This document shows, in pieces, positions 39,258-49,912 of a stretch of DNA of 64,000 nt. The DNA comes from Promethearchaeia archaeon (GTDB taxonomy: Archaea > Asgardarchaeota > Lokiarchaeia > Sigyniarchaeales > SOKP01): the NCBI GenBank assembly GCA_029856125.1, contig JAHQWJ010000139.1, forward strand, positions 1 to 64,000, read 5' to 3'. The translations under genes and the position numbers were made by a program. Each line of letters begins with the position of its first letter. The first letter of the stretch is position 1. The notes under the pieces were generated by a model. It did not search any database and had not been told where the DNA came from. It saw nothing but the letters and a program-made list of their open reading frames with translations.

Positions 39258-40049
39258 TCAAATTTTCTGGTTGGCCATATCTTTAACTGTTATTTCGGGA
39301 TGGTGATATCTCTGCGTTTTTAACGTTTTATCACCAAATTGAATACATTTCTCAGGACAAAAGTTAATACAAGCCAAACATTGCTGGCATTTATGTTCCC
39401 ATTGAGGTATACCCTCTTCAAGCGTGATATTATTTACCGGACATACTTTTACACATATACCGCAACTGGTACAAGTGTCTTCAGCGTAGAATGATTTGTC
39501 GTATCCATAAACATTATCTCGAAAACCCTTATTGAACTTTTCGCTCTTAATTCTACGTTTCTCAAAAATGTCTTTCCCCAGATTCTTTTCATTTTTCTCA
39601 ACGGTTTTATGAATAGATTCAATTTTTTTGTTTGCTTCTTCAAAAAATTCTATTTGGCGTGCTTCTGAGTGAATATCGTAACCAATAATATAGTTGTTAG
39701 GCATCATGATAAAAAATCCAGCGCTCAATGTTTTCGATTTCGTATTTAAAATTGTCTCTATTTGGTGTAAGGGTGTGTTGTTAATATCTCCAGCATTCGT
39801 TATAACAGCAAAGAAATAATTGGATTTAGAGAGTTCTATTTTGCTTAGGAAATCATAGACAATTTTTGGTAATCCTGCGTAATACAGAGGAAAAATAAAA
39901 CCAACTTTTTCGCTGGACGAAGCAAGGTGATCATCCTCCCAAACTTTCGCAATAGGTACAAGTTCACATTCTTCTAATTTTTCTGAAAGGTTCTTGGCAA
40001 TTTTCAACGAATTACCTGTTCCAGTAAAGTAGTATATTGTTGTTTTCAT
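39258..40049 (-). CDS. EFR1-type flavodoxin + 2x[4Fe-4S] ferredoxin
   Basis: YYFTGTGNSLKIAKNL flavodoxin loop; CTSCGICVKVCPV and CQQCLACINFCPE. Confidence 0.93.
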   Translation of the reverse strand: MKTTIYYFTGTGNSLKIAKNLSEKLEECELVPIAKVWEDDHLASSSEKVGFIFPLYYAGLPKIVYDFLSKIELSKSNYFFAVITNAGDINNTPLHQIETILNTKSKTLSAGFFIMMPNNYIIGYDIHSEARQIEFFEEANKKIESIHKTVEKNEKNLGKDIFEKRRIKSEKFNKGFRDNVYGYDKSFYAEDTCTSCGICVKVCPVNNITLEEGIPQWEHKCQQCLACINFCPEKCIQFGDKTLKTQRYHHPEITVKDMANQKI

Positions 40050-40110
40050 ATCTCTTCAAGACTTTTTAGGTTAATAAGTTTTATTAATCGAAATGTTGAT
40101 ATAGTTAGTA

Positions 40111-40686
40111 TTAATAGGTCTTCACTAACTTCCATCTCCTCTTAGAAAAAAGAACTAGAACAAAGATTATTCCTATAATAGAAACAAGAAATACAGGTAA
40201 TGCGAAATCAATGTTATTTACTGCCTCATTTAGCCAATAATCATAACCCTCAGCTATCCACTCAGAAATTCCTCCCAACATGTTATAAACTTTCGTAAAA
40301 TTATAATAATTGTTATCAATCAAGATATCGCTAGCTTGCCCACTTCTAAATCCAGTATTACAATATACTATAATCTCCGTATCATTATAGGGTGCGAGTT
40401 CAGCCAACCTTCCTTCAAGTTCGGCAAGTGGGATCAAAGTAGCGTTGTATAAATGATTCGTGTTAAATTCCCCTGAGGTTCTTACATCTAAAACAAGCAG
40501 ATCCGGATATGCAGTGTTATTATTTATCATATCGTTTGCTACTTGAACGGTAATATCAGTTCTTACCGGATCAGCTGCTATCCCCGGCGAAGCAAAATTA
40601 TAAAATTGGATTAAAAGTAACGAAATCACGATTAGATATAACGTGCTTCTACTCTTCCTACTTTTCTTAAATTTTATTTTTAGCAT
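40111..40686 (-). CDS. Secreted/anchored rhodanese-domain protein
   Basis: Signal-like N-terminus, LLVLDVRTSGEFNTNHLYNATLIPLAEL, IIVYCNTGFRSGQA, C-terminal TM. Confidence 0.88.
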   Translation of the reverse strand: MLKIKFKKSRKSRSTLYLIVISLLLIQFYNFASPGIAADPVRTDITVQVANDMINNNTAYPDLLVLDVRTSGEFNTNHLYNATLIPLAELEGRLAELAPYNDTEIIVYCNTGFRSGQASDILIDNNYYNFTKVYNMLGGISEWIAEGYDYWLNEAVNNIDFALPVFLVSIIGIIFVLVLFSKRRWKLVKTY

Positions 40687-40890
40687 AAGAATCTTAATTT
40701 AGTTTACTAAAACTTAGTTTAAATTAGAATTTCCACTTTTTAATTTTTATTCTTATTTTATAAAGGTTTATTATGTTATAGAACAATTTCCTTGGATGTT
40801 TGAGTGAGTTTAGTGAAGGAAGAATTTATAAAAGAACAAATTCAATTTGATATTTAGGTTAGAAATTTAAATAAAACACGCACGATAATT

Positions 40891-41691
40891 ATGAATGCTG
40901 AAAATAATTTTATGGGTTGGGAGAATCCGGGATCAGCTTTAATAACAGGTTCTTCATCTGGAATTGGAGCTGAATTTGCCCGACAATTAGCACAACAAGG
41001 TTTTAACTTAATTTTAGTAGCTAGAAGAAAAGAAAAGTTAGATGCTCTTAGCAAAACATTACAAGAAAAATATTCTAATGATGTTGAAGTGCTTGTTGCT
41101 GATTTATCCAATATTTCTGATAACAAACAAGTTATTTCAAGAATCAATGAAATAGAAAATCTTGACATACTTATAAACAACGCTGGATTTGGAATTTTGG
41201 ATAATTTCCTACAGATAGAGAGGATGAAACATGTCGAAATGATAAATGTCCATTTCACAAGTCCCGTGATGCTTTGTCACGCTACGATTCCCGGAATGGT
41301 AAGAAGAAAGCGGGGAGTTATTATCAATACATCGTCAATCTTTGCAATAAATAAGGATTCCTCGCTAATAATGTATACAACTACTAAATCAGCTGTAGCT
41401 ATTTTTTCGGAGTTACTCAAAGTAAAAGTCAAGGGAACTGGAATTTTTGTACAAGCATTGTGTCCCGGTTTTACCTATACCGAATTTCACGACACCGATG
41501 CTATGAGCGGCTTTCAAAGAAGCTTGTATAAAGCAGAACAATGGATGAAAGCAGAAGAAGTTGTTTCGCTTTCACTTGACGCTGTTAAATCCAAATCTGT
41601 AATCTTCATACCTGGAGAGATAAATTTAGTTGAAGGTAAAAACTTGCGTAAAAAGAAACTCAAAAAGTACCTTAATTGCGAATGGTTATAA
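40891..41691 (+). CDS. Short-chain dehydrogenase/reductase
   Basis: ALITGSSSGIGAEFARQLA, ILINNAGFG, YTTTKSAVA. Confidence 0.92.
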   Translation: MNAENNFMGWENPGSALITGSSSGIGAEFARQLAQQGFNLILVARRKEKLDALSKTLQEKYSNDVEVLVADLSNISDNKQVISRINEIENLDILINNAGFGILDNFLQIERMKHVEMINVHFTSPVMLCHATIPGMVRRKRGVIINTSSIFAINKDSSLIMYTTTKSAVAIFSELLKVKVKGTGIFVQALCPGFTYTEFHDTDAMSGFQRSLYKAEQWMKAEEVVSLSLDAVKSKSVIFIPGEINLVEGKNLRKKKLKKYLNCEWL

Positions 41692-41806
41692 CTCTTCTTA
41701 TGATTGAGCACCCTATCCACTTAAATTAGTATTTTCTTAAGCTTTAAAATTATAACGTAAATAGTTAAATACTAAATTATTAAATTTAAAACTATTATTC
41801 ACTTAA

Positions 41807-42304
41807 GTGAAGTTCATAACCAATACTTTGATAAAAATGCTAAAAAAAAAAACTTATTATGCTTTATCGGTCTTCTTTATCGTATTCTTAACCATAGCAG
41901 GCGTTAATGTTAGAGCACACCCACCTGATGCTATGTCCCTGGAATTCAATTCAGGTACAAATACACTTAAAGTTTCAATCACGCACGGAGTTTCTGATAA
42001 CACATCTCATTATGTAGTTTCAGTAGTAGTTAGAGTTAATGGATCTATAGACCAGACCGAATTCTACACAAGCCAACCCGATGTGGCTTTTTTTATTTAT
42101 GAGTATACTGTAATAACAAATAATGGGTCTACTATTCAGGTAACAGCAACATGTAGCCAAGGAGGCTCCATAACACGAACATTGGGGGGTGAAAGCACAC
42201 CTACCGATGGAGCTATTCCTGGATATATGGGGCTATATATAGTTCTAGTAGTTTCTGTAATTACTCTACTAATGACTTTTCGTAAAAAATTAAAAAGAAT
42301 ATGA
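41807..42304 (+). CDS. Secreted, C-terminally membrane-anchored Ig-like protein
   Basis: Signal segment, HPPDAMSLEFNSGTNTLKVSITHGVSDNTSHYVVSVVVRVNG, C-terminal TM with KKLKRI. Confidence 0.65.
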   Translation: MKFITNTLIKMLKKKTYYALSVFFIVFLTIAGVNVRAHPPDAMSLEFNSGTNTLKVSITHGVSDNTSHYVVSVVVRVNGSIDQTEFYTSQPDVAFFIYEYTVITNNGSTIQVTATCSQGGSITRTLGGESTPTDGAIPGYMGLYIVLVVSVITLLMTFRKKLKRI

Positions 42305-42440
42305 GTTAAAGCAGTAAACAACAATTTTTTTTTATTTTTTTTTTAAAAGATTAATACTTGGTTGTTACCCAAAAATTAAGATATGATATACAATAGATAC
42401 AATATAGCAAAATTAGAAATAAAACTGAGGTATAAACAAG

Positions 42441-43280
42441 ATGGAAGTAATTATAGGCTTTTTAACGATATTTCTTATTGGGAGTCTCAGTTTAATTGGA
42501 TTATTTATGATTTCAATTAGAGAAAAGACATTAGATAAAATCCTTTTCATTCTGGTGGCGTTTGCAACTGGCACAATTCTGGCATCTGCGTTATTCGATT
42601 TAATTCCAGAATCCATTCACCATCTAGAAGAATTGAATTCAGGTGGAGCTGAAATTGCTGAAAACTTAGTTTTTGTGTTTATTATTTTTGGTTTTGTGAT
42701 ATTTTTTGTCATTGAACGCTTTATTTATTGGTTTCATGGACATGCTCACGAAAATGAAAACAAGTTGGTGTGTTATACCGGATTAGGAGAGGGTGAGGAC
42801 TATTCGTTGTCACGAGATAGTGGCGTTAAAAATTTTGCTCTTCTTAACTTAATCGGGGATGGACTTCATAACTATTTAGATGGGATAATCATAATGGTTG
42901 CTTTTTTAAGTGGAACCAGAAATGGTATAATTATTACACTCGCTGTACTATTCCACGAGTTTCCTCAAGAAATCGGCGATTTCGGAATACTTTTATTCGG
43001 TGGTTTTTCAAAGAAAAAAGCACTATTCTTCAATTTTATGAGTGGAATGATTGCCTTATTAGGTGGATTAACAGCATTTATCTTGTCAGACACAGTAGAA
43101 ATCTTTAATCTGTTTTTCTTAGCATTCTCGGGTGGTGGTTTTTTATATATCGCTAGTACTGAACTCATGCCTGAATTGATAAAGGAAAAGGATTTAAAAA
43201 AATCGATAATACAAGCACTCATTTTTTTATGTGGGGTAATCTTAATAATGTCTTTAGTAACTTTACTACCACATGAATAA
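42441..43280 (+). CDS. ZIP-family metal transporter
   Basis: LNLIGDGLHNYLDGIIIMVAF and LAVLFHEFPQEIGDFGILL signatures. Confidence 0.92.
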   Translation: MEVIIGFLTIFLIGSLSLIGLFMISIREKTLDKILFILVAFATGTILASALFDLIPESIHHLEELNSGGAEIAENLVFVFIIFGFVIFFVIERFIYWFHGHAHENENKLVCYTGLGEGEDYSLSRDSGVKNFALLNLIGDGLHNYLDGIIIMVAFLSGTRNGIIITLAVLFHEFPQEIGDFGILLFGGFSKKKALFFNFMSGMIALLGGLTAFILSDTVEIFNLFFLAFSGGGFLYIASTELMPELIKEKDLKKSIIQALIFLCGVILIMSLVTLLPHE

Positions 43281-43320
43281 ACAACTTATAAGGATATAAA
43301 AAAAAATAAATTAGTATTTT

Positions 43321-43509
43321 TTACTGCTTCTTCCTGGTAATATAAGGAAACTTATCAGAGTATTCGAATAACTCTGGATAATTGAGTTTCCACCCTCGAG
43401 ATTTAAGTATTTTTTTCCTATTTTTTTGTTTATGGATGACTTTTCTACTTATTCTATTTCGAGGATATTTCTTCTTTTTTCTTCTTTGCTTCTGATATAT
43501 TACTGACAT
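43321..43509 (-). CDS. Small highly basic ORF, possible protein
   Basis: 62 codons, many Lys/Arg, fills an intergenic gap; no clear ribosome-binding site. Confidence 0.3.
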   Translation of the reverse strand: MSVIYQKQRRKKKKYPRNRISRKVIHKQKNRKKILKSRGWKLNYPELFEYSDKFPYITRKKQ

Positions 43510-43803
43510 GCTAATCCGTCATATCGAATTAGCCACCTCACCAATTAGGTCTTAATACATTTCTTGTTCAATTAAATGTTACAATATGGTAAATGAAAGT
43601 AAATTTTAATTCAATATAAATAAGATATCAGTTCTCTTATTTAAACCTTTCCTTCTTCTGTATTATTAATCTATCCGTAAATATCACTAGGAAAATCGCT
43701 CGATTTAAATAAATAATCACAAAAATGAAGGTACTCACTTTTTTGAGCCATTATTTAATATATCTTCTATCTATTTTTAACTACTTCCTAATATAATTTC
43801 AAC

Positions 43804-43916
43804 AACTAAATTAGTTGATGGAAGTTAAAAATCTTGCTAATGTGTTTTCCGAAGTAGTCTTCAAGGACTACAAGTGTGCTATTGAAACGAGCATTGAAAA
43901 CAGTCTGTTTTTTTGA
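43804..43916 (+). other. Intergenic structured island, candidate ncRNA (strand tentative)
   Basis: Palindromes caacta-aat-tagttg (43804-43818) and gtagtc-ttcaag-gactac (43855-43872), then TGCT/AGCA arms and a T7 run; no long ORF. Confidence 0.3.
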
Positions 43917-44098
43917 AAGAAAAAAAAGCCAATAGAACCTGGCAACAATAATTCCCCAGATTTAAGTTCAATTTACTAAAATAATGATTCTTTTCTAACA
44001 TTTTTCATCAAATGTTAAAACTAAGTTACTTTTTATTTGATTAAATAAAGTAGATCGTAAGTAATATAAAGAAGAATTAAAATTTAAAAATATCTGAT

Positions 44099-46081
44099 TT
44101 AGTTTTTGTATTCATCTGAGGATTTCATTTCATCTTCATCCTCGATTTCTTCATCATCTTCGGGCTTAGGCTTATAAAAAGGTTCTGAGACTATATCATG
44201 TTCTGGTTCGGGAATAGGTTCGTATACTGGTTCCGGTTCTGATTCCGGCTCTGGTGTAGCTTCATATACTGGTTTTGATTCTGGCTCTGATGTAGCTTCA
44301 TATACTGGTTTTGATTCTGGCTCTGGAGTAGGTTCATATACTGGTTCTGGTTCCGGTTCTGGCGTAGGTTCGTACATTGTTTCATATACTGGTTCCGGTT
44401 CTGGTTCCGGCTCAGTTTCTAGCGTAGGTTCATATACTGGTTCTGGTTCTGGCGTAGGTTCATATACTGGTTCAGGCTCTGGCGTAGGTTCATATACTGG
44501 TTCAGGCTCTGGCGTAGGTTCATATACTGGTTCTGGCGTAGGTTCATATACTGGTTCTGGTTCTGGAGTAGGTTCATATACTGGTTCTGGTTCTGGAGTA
44601 GGTTCATATACTGGTTCTGGTTCCGGTTCTGGCGTAGGTTCGTACATTGTTTCATATACTGGTTCCGGTTCTGGTTCCGGTTCTGGTTCCGGTTCTGGTT
44701 CCGGCTCAGTTTCTAGCGTAGGTTCATATACTGGTTCTGGTTCTGGCGTAGGTTCATATACTGGTTCAGGCTCTGGCGTAGGTTCATATACTGGTTCTGG
44801 TTCAGGCTCTGGCGTAGGTTCATATGCTGGTTCAAGTTCAGGCTCTGGAGTAGATTCATATACTGGTTCTGGTTCCGGTTCAGTTTCTAGCGTAGGTTCA
44901 TATACTGGTTCTGGTTCTGGCGTAGGTTCGTACATTGTTTCATATACTGGTTCCGGTTCTGGTTCCAGTTCTGGTTCCGGCTCAGTTTCTAGCGTAGGTT
45001 CATATACTGGTTCCGGCTCTGGCGTAGGTTCATATGCTGGTTCAAGTTCAGGCTCTGGAGTAGATTCATATACTGGTTCTGGTTCCGGTTCAGTTTCTAG
45101 CGTAGGTTCATATACTGGTTCTGGTTCTGGTTCTGGCGTAGGTTCATATACTGGTTCAGGCTCTGGAGTAGATTCATATACTGGTTCTGGTTCCGGCTCA
45201 GGTTCAGGAGTAGATTCATATACTGGTTCTGGTTCAGGTTCTGGCGTAGGTTCATATACTGGTTCTGGCTCTGGAGTAGGTTCATATAATGGTTCTGGCT
45301 CTGGAGTAGGTTCATATAATGGTTCTGGCTCTGGAGTAGGTTCATATACTGGCTCAGGCTCTGGAGTAGGTTCATATACTGGCTCAGGCTCTGGAGTAGG
45401 TTCATATACTGGCTCAGGCTCTGGAGTAGGTTCATATACTGGCTCAGGCTCTGGAGTAGGTTCATATACTGGCTCAGGTTCCCGCTCAGGTTCAGGAGTA
45501 GGTTCATATACTGGTTCTGGTTCCGGTTCTGGGGTAGGTTCATATACTGGTTCTGGTTCTGGTTCTTGGGTAGGTTCATATACTGGTTCCGGTTCTGGTT
45601 CTTGGGTAGGTTCATATACTGGTTCTGGTTCTGGCTCAGCTCTTTTTTTTACAATGGGTTCATCAATTATATATTTTTTATCAGGAGCTTTTTGAGTTAT
45701 CGTAAATGGATTACTCTCAGGTTGTATCATTTGAGGTCCCAGAAAAATGTTTTTTGGTTTTATTTTTTTCTTATCTATTAGTAGTTCTAATTCGAAGCTT
45801 CCTGGAGTGAGGAAATCTACGCCATCAATATCATTTTTTAATGTAGTATCCCATTCAATCGTTTTACTCTCTGATTTTTTTATATTATCCTTAGATTCTG
45901 GTCTGAGCTTTTTAGTTAGTAAAACTTTAGTCTGAAATATTATCTTTCCTTGAAAATCGTGTTCCTTCTTCCCTTTAGTTGTCCACCTCAGGTGAAAACC
46001 ATCAGAATGTTTCCATAAAACATATCCTAAGAATTGACCTGAACTGAAATCTGTACGACCTTTGATCTCTTTTACATTCAT
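44099..46081 (-). CDS. N-terminal globular domain + very long Pro/Glu/Val/Tyr repeat protein
   Basis: True start probably ATG at 46081 ([12 protein letters not shown]); ([12 protein letters not shown])n over about 470 aa. Confidence 0.75.
   Translation of the reverse strand: MNVKEIKGRTDFSSGQFLGYVLWKHSDGFHLRWTTKGKKEHDFQGKIIFQTKVLLTKKLRPESKDNIKKSESKTIEWDTTLKNDIDGVDFLTPGSFELELLIDKKKIKPKNIFLGPQMIQPESNPFTITQKAPDKKYIIDEPIVKKRAEPEPEPVYEPTQEPEPEPVYEPTQEPEPEPVYEPTPEPEPEPVYEPTPEPEREPEPVYEPTPEPEPVYEPTPEPEPVYEPTPEPEPVYEPTPEPEPVYEPTPEPEPLYEPTPEPEPLYEPTPEPEPVYEPTPEPEPEPVYESTPEPEPEPEPVYESTPEPEPVYEPTPEPEPEPVYEPTLETEPEPEPVYESTPEPELEPAYEPTPEPEPVYEPTLETEPEPELEPEPEPVYETMYEPTPEPEPVYEPTLETEPEPEPVYESTPEPELEPAYEPTPEPEPEPVYEPTPEPEPVYEPTPEPEPVYEPTLETEPEPEPEPEPEPEPEPVYETMYEPTPEPEPEPVYEPTPEPEPVYEPTPEPEPVYEPTPEPVYEPTPEPEPVYEPTPEPEPVYEPTPEPEPVYEPTLETEPEPEPEPVYETMYEPTPEPEPEPVYEPTPEPESKPVYEATSEPESKPVYEATPEPESEPEPVYEPIPEPEHDIVSEPFYKPKPEDDEEIEDEDEMKSSDEYKN
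44190..45640. repeat. In-frame tandem repeat array (ggttcatatactggttctggttctggcgta-like units)
   Basis: Direct reading; units vary in length by multiples of 3 or 6 nt. Confidence 0.95.
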
Positions 46082-46212
46082 TTTTATTTCTCTTAAATTA
46101 TGAAGTAATTTCAGATAAATTATGTAACAATTTGTTAATAAATTTTTACTAAACGAAAAAGTATTTGAGATATGTTTTGTTCTATTTCTTATTAAAAAAT
46201 TAGGTAACAAAA

Positions 46213-47487
46213 TTGGGGATTACTGAGGATACGCCCTCTTTCCATGCTGGAGAGGTAGATAAATGTGATAATCTATTCTCTTATCGTGTCTGGCCCATTT
46301 TTATGCTTTCCTTTTGTCGATTATTTTTCTTATCTATTTTTGAAAGAGCATTTCAAAATTATATCTATTTCAATCAAGATGTAAGCGAGAGTATGCTAGG
46401 AATAATAAGTTCAGCACCTGCAATTGCTTATATTTTCGGTCCTATTCTTGGCCACCTAATTACAAAAAAACTGGGAATTCGAAATTCAATTATAATATCT
46501 GCGATTGGCACTCCTTTCTTAATAGGTGCTCAGATGATATATTTTGAGCCAATTTATCTCATTTTTATTCGAGTTATAAATGGATTATTATTAGGCATAT
46601 TTTGGCCTAATTGTTATAACTTGCTAAGTAGATGGCAAAGTGTCAGTAGTGATGCTAAATCTAATAAAAATTTTAGGCATTTTAATTTCTCTTGGAATCT
46701 AGGCTTTATTTCTGGACTTTTGGTTGGTTACTTTTTGGCTTTCGCTCAGGACGAATATTTCGCTATGACCTTCGCGTTTGTAATTTCATTTTCACTACCT
46801 TTCTTTAGTCTATTCCTTAAAAAGGAATCAGAATTAAACCATGTGGATAGGAATTTCAAAAACAACAATAATGGCCTGAAACTGAACAGTAATGTCGTAC
46901 CTCAAGACCAACAAAATTCAAACAATAAGATGATTGCTTATCCTATTTTATTTTCATGGATCATTTTATTAATATATGCTGCATCAAAATCTGTATTCCG
47001 GTTTGGTTACCCCGTATTTCTAAAAAATTCAGGTAGTCCCTCATATCATTCATATCTAATTCAACTTTCAATGCAAATCGGACAGTTAGGTGGCTTAACC
47101 TGGAGTAACTCTATGAAAATTTATTCAAGAAAAATATCAGTCTATGTTAGTCTTATTATGATAATACTTAGCTCCATAGCAATCGTATTAGTTCAAGATA
47201 TAATATTTATATCTATAATAAGTGCATCTATCGGACTTTTTATAGGACTGATTCAGGGTACTTCGTTAAAAATTATGATTGATTACGGTGCTGCGAAAAA
47301 TACTAAAAAATATTCTACTATAAATGAAGTATTAAAGGGTATCGGATTTGGTTTAACCCCTATTGCTGCGGGTTTTATCGCAGAAATTAACATCTATGGT
47401 GTCTTTGTATTCCTTATAATCCTTGGAGTGTCCGTCTTAATACCCTTACTTTACCTCTCCCGAAATCTAAAATTTAAAAATCGCTGA
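46213..47487 (+). CDS. MFS transporter (paralogue of 36703-37983)
   Basis: [29 protein letters not shown] aligned with RAWPIFLLAFIRLLFFSIFERALSNYLYF; TTG start. Confidence 0.82.
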   Translation: MGITEDTPSFHAGEVDKCDNLFSYRVWPIFMLSFCRLFFLSIFERAFQNYIYFNQDVSESMLGIISSAPAIAYIFGPILGHLITKKLGIRNSIIISAIGTPFLIGAQMIYFEPIYLIFIRVINGLLLGIFWPNCYNLLSRWQSVSSDAKSNKNFRHFNFSWNLGFISGLLVGYFLAFAQDEYFAMTFAFVISFSLPFFSLFLKKESELNHVDRNFKNNNNGLKLNSNVVPQDQQNSNNKMIAYPILFSWIILLIYAASKSVFRFGYPVFLKNSGSPSYHSYLIQLSMQIGQLGGLTWSNSMKIYSRKISVYVSLIMIILSSIAIVLVQDIIFISIISASIGLFIGLIQGTSLKIMIDYGAAKNTKKYSTINEVLKGIGFGLTPIAAGFIAEINIYGVFVFLIILGVSVLIPLLYLSRNLKFKNR

Positions 47488-47501
47488 TATTCTCTGATAG
47501 A

Positions 47502-48095
47502 TTAATCCCCATAGGCGACGTGGGCTATATGGAGGGAAATAATTATTATAAAAATTATTAGGCTAGTGTGGAATCTAAACAAGGGTTTTCTTAGCTTTTT
47601 TAGTTTCTTTATCTTTTTTAGAACTACTTTAATTATTATGCCCGTAATTCCGAAAGTTAGATAGAGACTAGCAGTTGTTAAACCTAATATAGCTTTAATG
47701 TTACCTTCAACTATTAACGTTGCCCCATGTATAAGCAAAAGAGTTATCGCTGTACCCCCAGCAAAAAAGTGTAAGAGTGAAAGTGGTTTTTTAACTTTTA
47801 AAAATGCTTTCTGAATCTTTGCACGCCGTTCTTCAAATTTATCGTTTTTGGGCAAAATCTTCTTTGAATTAATGAAAGTTTGATAAAAAAACACATATAT
47901 AATTGACACCGAAAACAAACCAAGCGCAGCTACACCGAGATTTTTTGCTCTATCTTTGAAATCGTCGTCTTCTCCGTCTTCAGCAACTACTGTCGAAGAC
48001 ACACATATCACTCCTAAAGTAAAAATCGTTAAAAAAAGAACTACTTCTAAATAACGCTTATTGAGAGCTGGGAATTCGAATTTATTATGGAACAT
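47502..48095 (-). CDS. Membrane protein, possible b-type heme four-helix protein
   Basis: TM segments with paired His: LLHFF, LLIHGA, RFHTS, LHIAHVA. Confidence 0.6.
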   Translation of the reverse strand: MFHNKFEFPALNKRYLEVVLFLTIFTLGVICVSSTVVAEDGEDDDFKDRAKNLGVAALGLFSVSIIYVFFYQTFINSKKILPKNDKFEERRAKIQKAFLKVKKPLSLLHFFAGGTAITLLLIHGATLIVEGNIKAILGLTTASLYLTFGITGIIIKVVLKKIKKLKKLRKPLFRFHTSLIIFIIIISLHIAHVAYGD

Positions 48096-48252
48096 TTTTC
48101 TCTTACTTTGTTGATGTTAGCTCAATAGTTAGATTATCCAACTATTCTAATAAGTCTACTATAAGCTAAAGACTTATTATCTTTTTTGGTTCTAATTTGT
48201 TAGATCATAATTTTTTAGAAGAGATTAATAGCAATAGAAAATTACTTTATCT

Positions 48253-48870
48253 GTGTTTAACGACCTAGATAATCTCTTTAGATTCGATAAAACAAATATT
48301 CGTTTAGCTGGAAAAGTTGCTGCTAAAGCTTATTTTGAAGTCGACGATTTTACGAATTCTTCTAAAGATCCCTCTAAACAGATGAAATATTTAATAAAAT
48401 TAATGAACTTAACATTTCAGATATCTGTAAAATTTGGTAGTGTCTATGCTCCAAGCAAAGCTATTGAGGGAGTTGCCGCTTGGCTACCTCATGATGAATT
48501 TAATTTATCAATTTGGCAATACATACGACATGGAGCTCTTTCCGCGTTTTTTAGAGCAGGAAATGAAGGGCGAAGAAATTTACTGCGATATTCCAACATA
48601 GCTAGTAGAAAACATAAGCAGTATGCAAATTTTCCTCACATGTACTTATATAATCTTGCGATAGACCCCAAATATCAAGGTCTTGGTTATGCTAGCAGAT
48701 TATTAAAACCTATGCTTGCCAAAATTGACGAGAACAACTTACCTTGTTATTTAGAATCGCCCGAAAGAAATTTGGCTCTGTACGAACATTTTGGATTTGA
48801 AATTGTTGAACATATAGCTTTGCCTGAATTCGATAATGAAATATGGTTGATGCTCAGAAGTAATAAATAA
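48253..48870 (+). CDS. GNAT-family acetyltransferase
   Basis: HMYLYNLAIDPKYQGLGYASRLLKPML, PCYLESPERNLALYEHFGFEIVE; GTG start. Confidence 0.88.
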   Translation: MFNDLDNLFRFDKTNIRLAGKVAAKAYFEVDDFTNSSKDPSKQMKYLIKLMNLTFQISVKFGSVYAPSKAIEGVAAWLPHDEFNLSIWQYIRHGALSAFFRAGNEGRRNLLRYSNIASRKHKQYANFPHMYLYNLAIDPKYQGLGYASRLLKPMLAKIDENNLPCYLESPERNLALYEHFGFEIVEHIALPEFDNEIWLMLRSNK

Positions 48871-49111
48871 CAATCTACCTAAAGTTTTAATAGCATTGCA
48901 TCTCTATCCATGAAAAATTAGGCTTCAAATATAAATGTGGAAAGGTATTGATTCCTGTTTATAATAGAAGAAATAAAATTAATCCAAAATCCTTTTTCTA
49001 TAGGATCGTAGTTCATAAATATACCATATTCCTTTATTTAATACCTAATGATAGTTATTATTAGGTACACATGAATAAACCACCTAATAATATTTTACGG
49101 AGGTAATAAAA

Positions 49112-49279
49112 ATGAAAGCACTGAAAGAACGGATTTGGTTCGATGAAAGTATAGAAATGCTTACGAAGAGTCCAAAAGAATATTATAGAGGAATTTTCAA
49201 TGAAGTTGTAGAAGAAATTAAAAAAAATAATAAATTCGTTAAAAATTTCGACACTTGTCTTACTTGTCCTGAACTATGA
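49112..49279 (+). CDS. Small CxxC protein, 55 aa
   Basis: Shine-Dalgarno-like ggaggt upstream of ATG 49112; MKALKERIWFDESIEMLTKSPKEYYRGIFNEVVEEIKKNNKFVKNFDTCLTCPEL. Confidence 0.6.
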   Translation: MKALKERIWFDESIEMLTKSPKEYYRGIFNEVVEEIKKNNKFVKNFDTCLTCPEL

Positions 49280-49333
49280 AAATAGAAATAGGGAAAATCC
49301 CTCAGAACAATTAATATTTCTTTTGATCTTTTT

Positions 49334-49912
49334 TTAATTTAATGCTATTCCTTCTAATAACGCTTTTCGATTTAAATCTAAAATTGGGCCTTTAAAATGT
49401 TGATTTATAGATGCTAAAAGATCCTCCTCAGTTAAAGGTAAGAATCTTGCGATGTATCCTAAAATAATCGTGTTTATCATTTTAATGTTCTTAAATTTAT
49501 CAACTATTGGCATTACTGGAACAGTGTAGACATTATCCGAATTCTCATTTAGAACTATTGATAGATCTTCTTCCAAAGGATATTCACGAGTCCGTGTTTC
49601 TTTTTGGTAAGTTGCTACAATCAGTTTAGAACTTCGATCAGGTTTTGCAAATTCTAATACGTCTAAAATGCTTGCCTTTTCAGTGGAGATTATCATATCA
49701 GCTGATCCTATAATAGGTATAGGGGCAGCAATCTTTTCTCCAAAACGAAGGAAGCAAATTACCTTTCCGCCCCTCTGGCTAAGACCGTGTTTTTCAGAAG
49801 TTATTACTTTATATCCTTTTTGCATTAGACTGTTTCCTAATATTTGTAAAAACCTAATTAAACCTTGCCCACCTAAGCCTGTAATAACAATTGTGTAGTT
49901 ATTACTATTCAT
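49334..49912 (-). CDS. iorB: Indolepyruvate:ferredoxin oxidoreductase beta subunit
   Basis: IVITGLGGQGLIRFLQILG, SEKHGLSQRGGKV; overlaps iorA. Confidence 0.9.
   Translation of the reverse strand: MNSNNYTIVITGLGGQGLIRFLQILGNSLMQKGYKVITSEKHGLSQRGGKVICFLRFGEKIAAPIPIIGSADMIISTEKASILDVLEFAKPDRSSKLIVATYQKETRTREYPLEEDLSIVLNENSDNVYTVPVMPIVDKFKNIKMINTIILGYIARFLPLTEEDLLASINQHFKGPILDLNRKALLEGIALN

Noticed and set aside
44191-45615. ORFs reading [10 protein letters not shown]... (44191-44385, 44419-44655, 45097-45615 minus strand)
   Set aside because: Alternative-frame readings of the Pro-Glu repeat array; no independent start signals.
44190-45640. CRISPR-like periodicity
   Set aside because: Units are contiguous and coding in frame, with no unique spacers.
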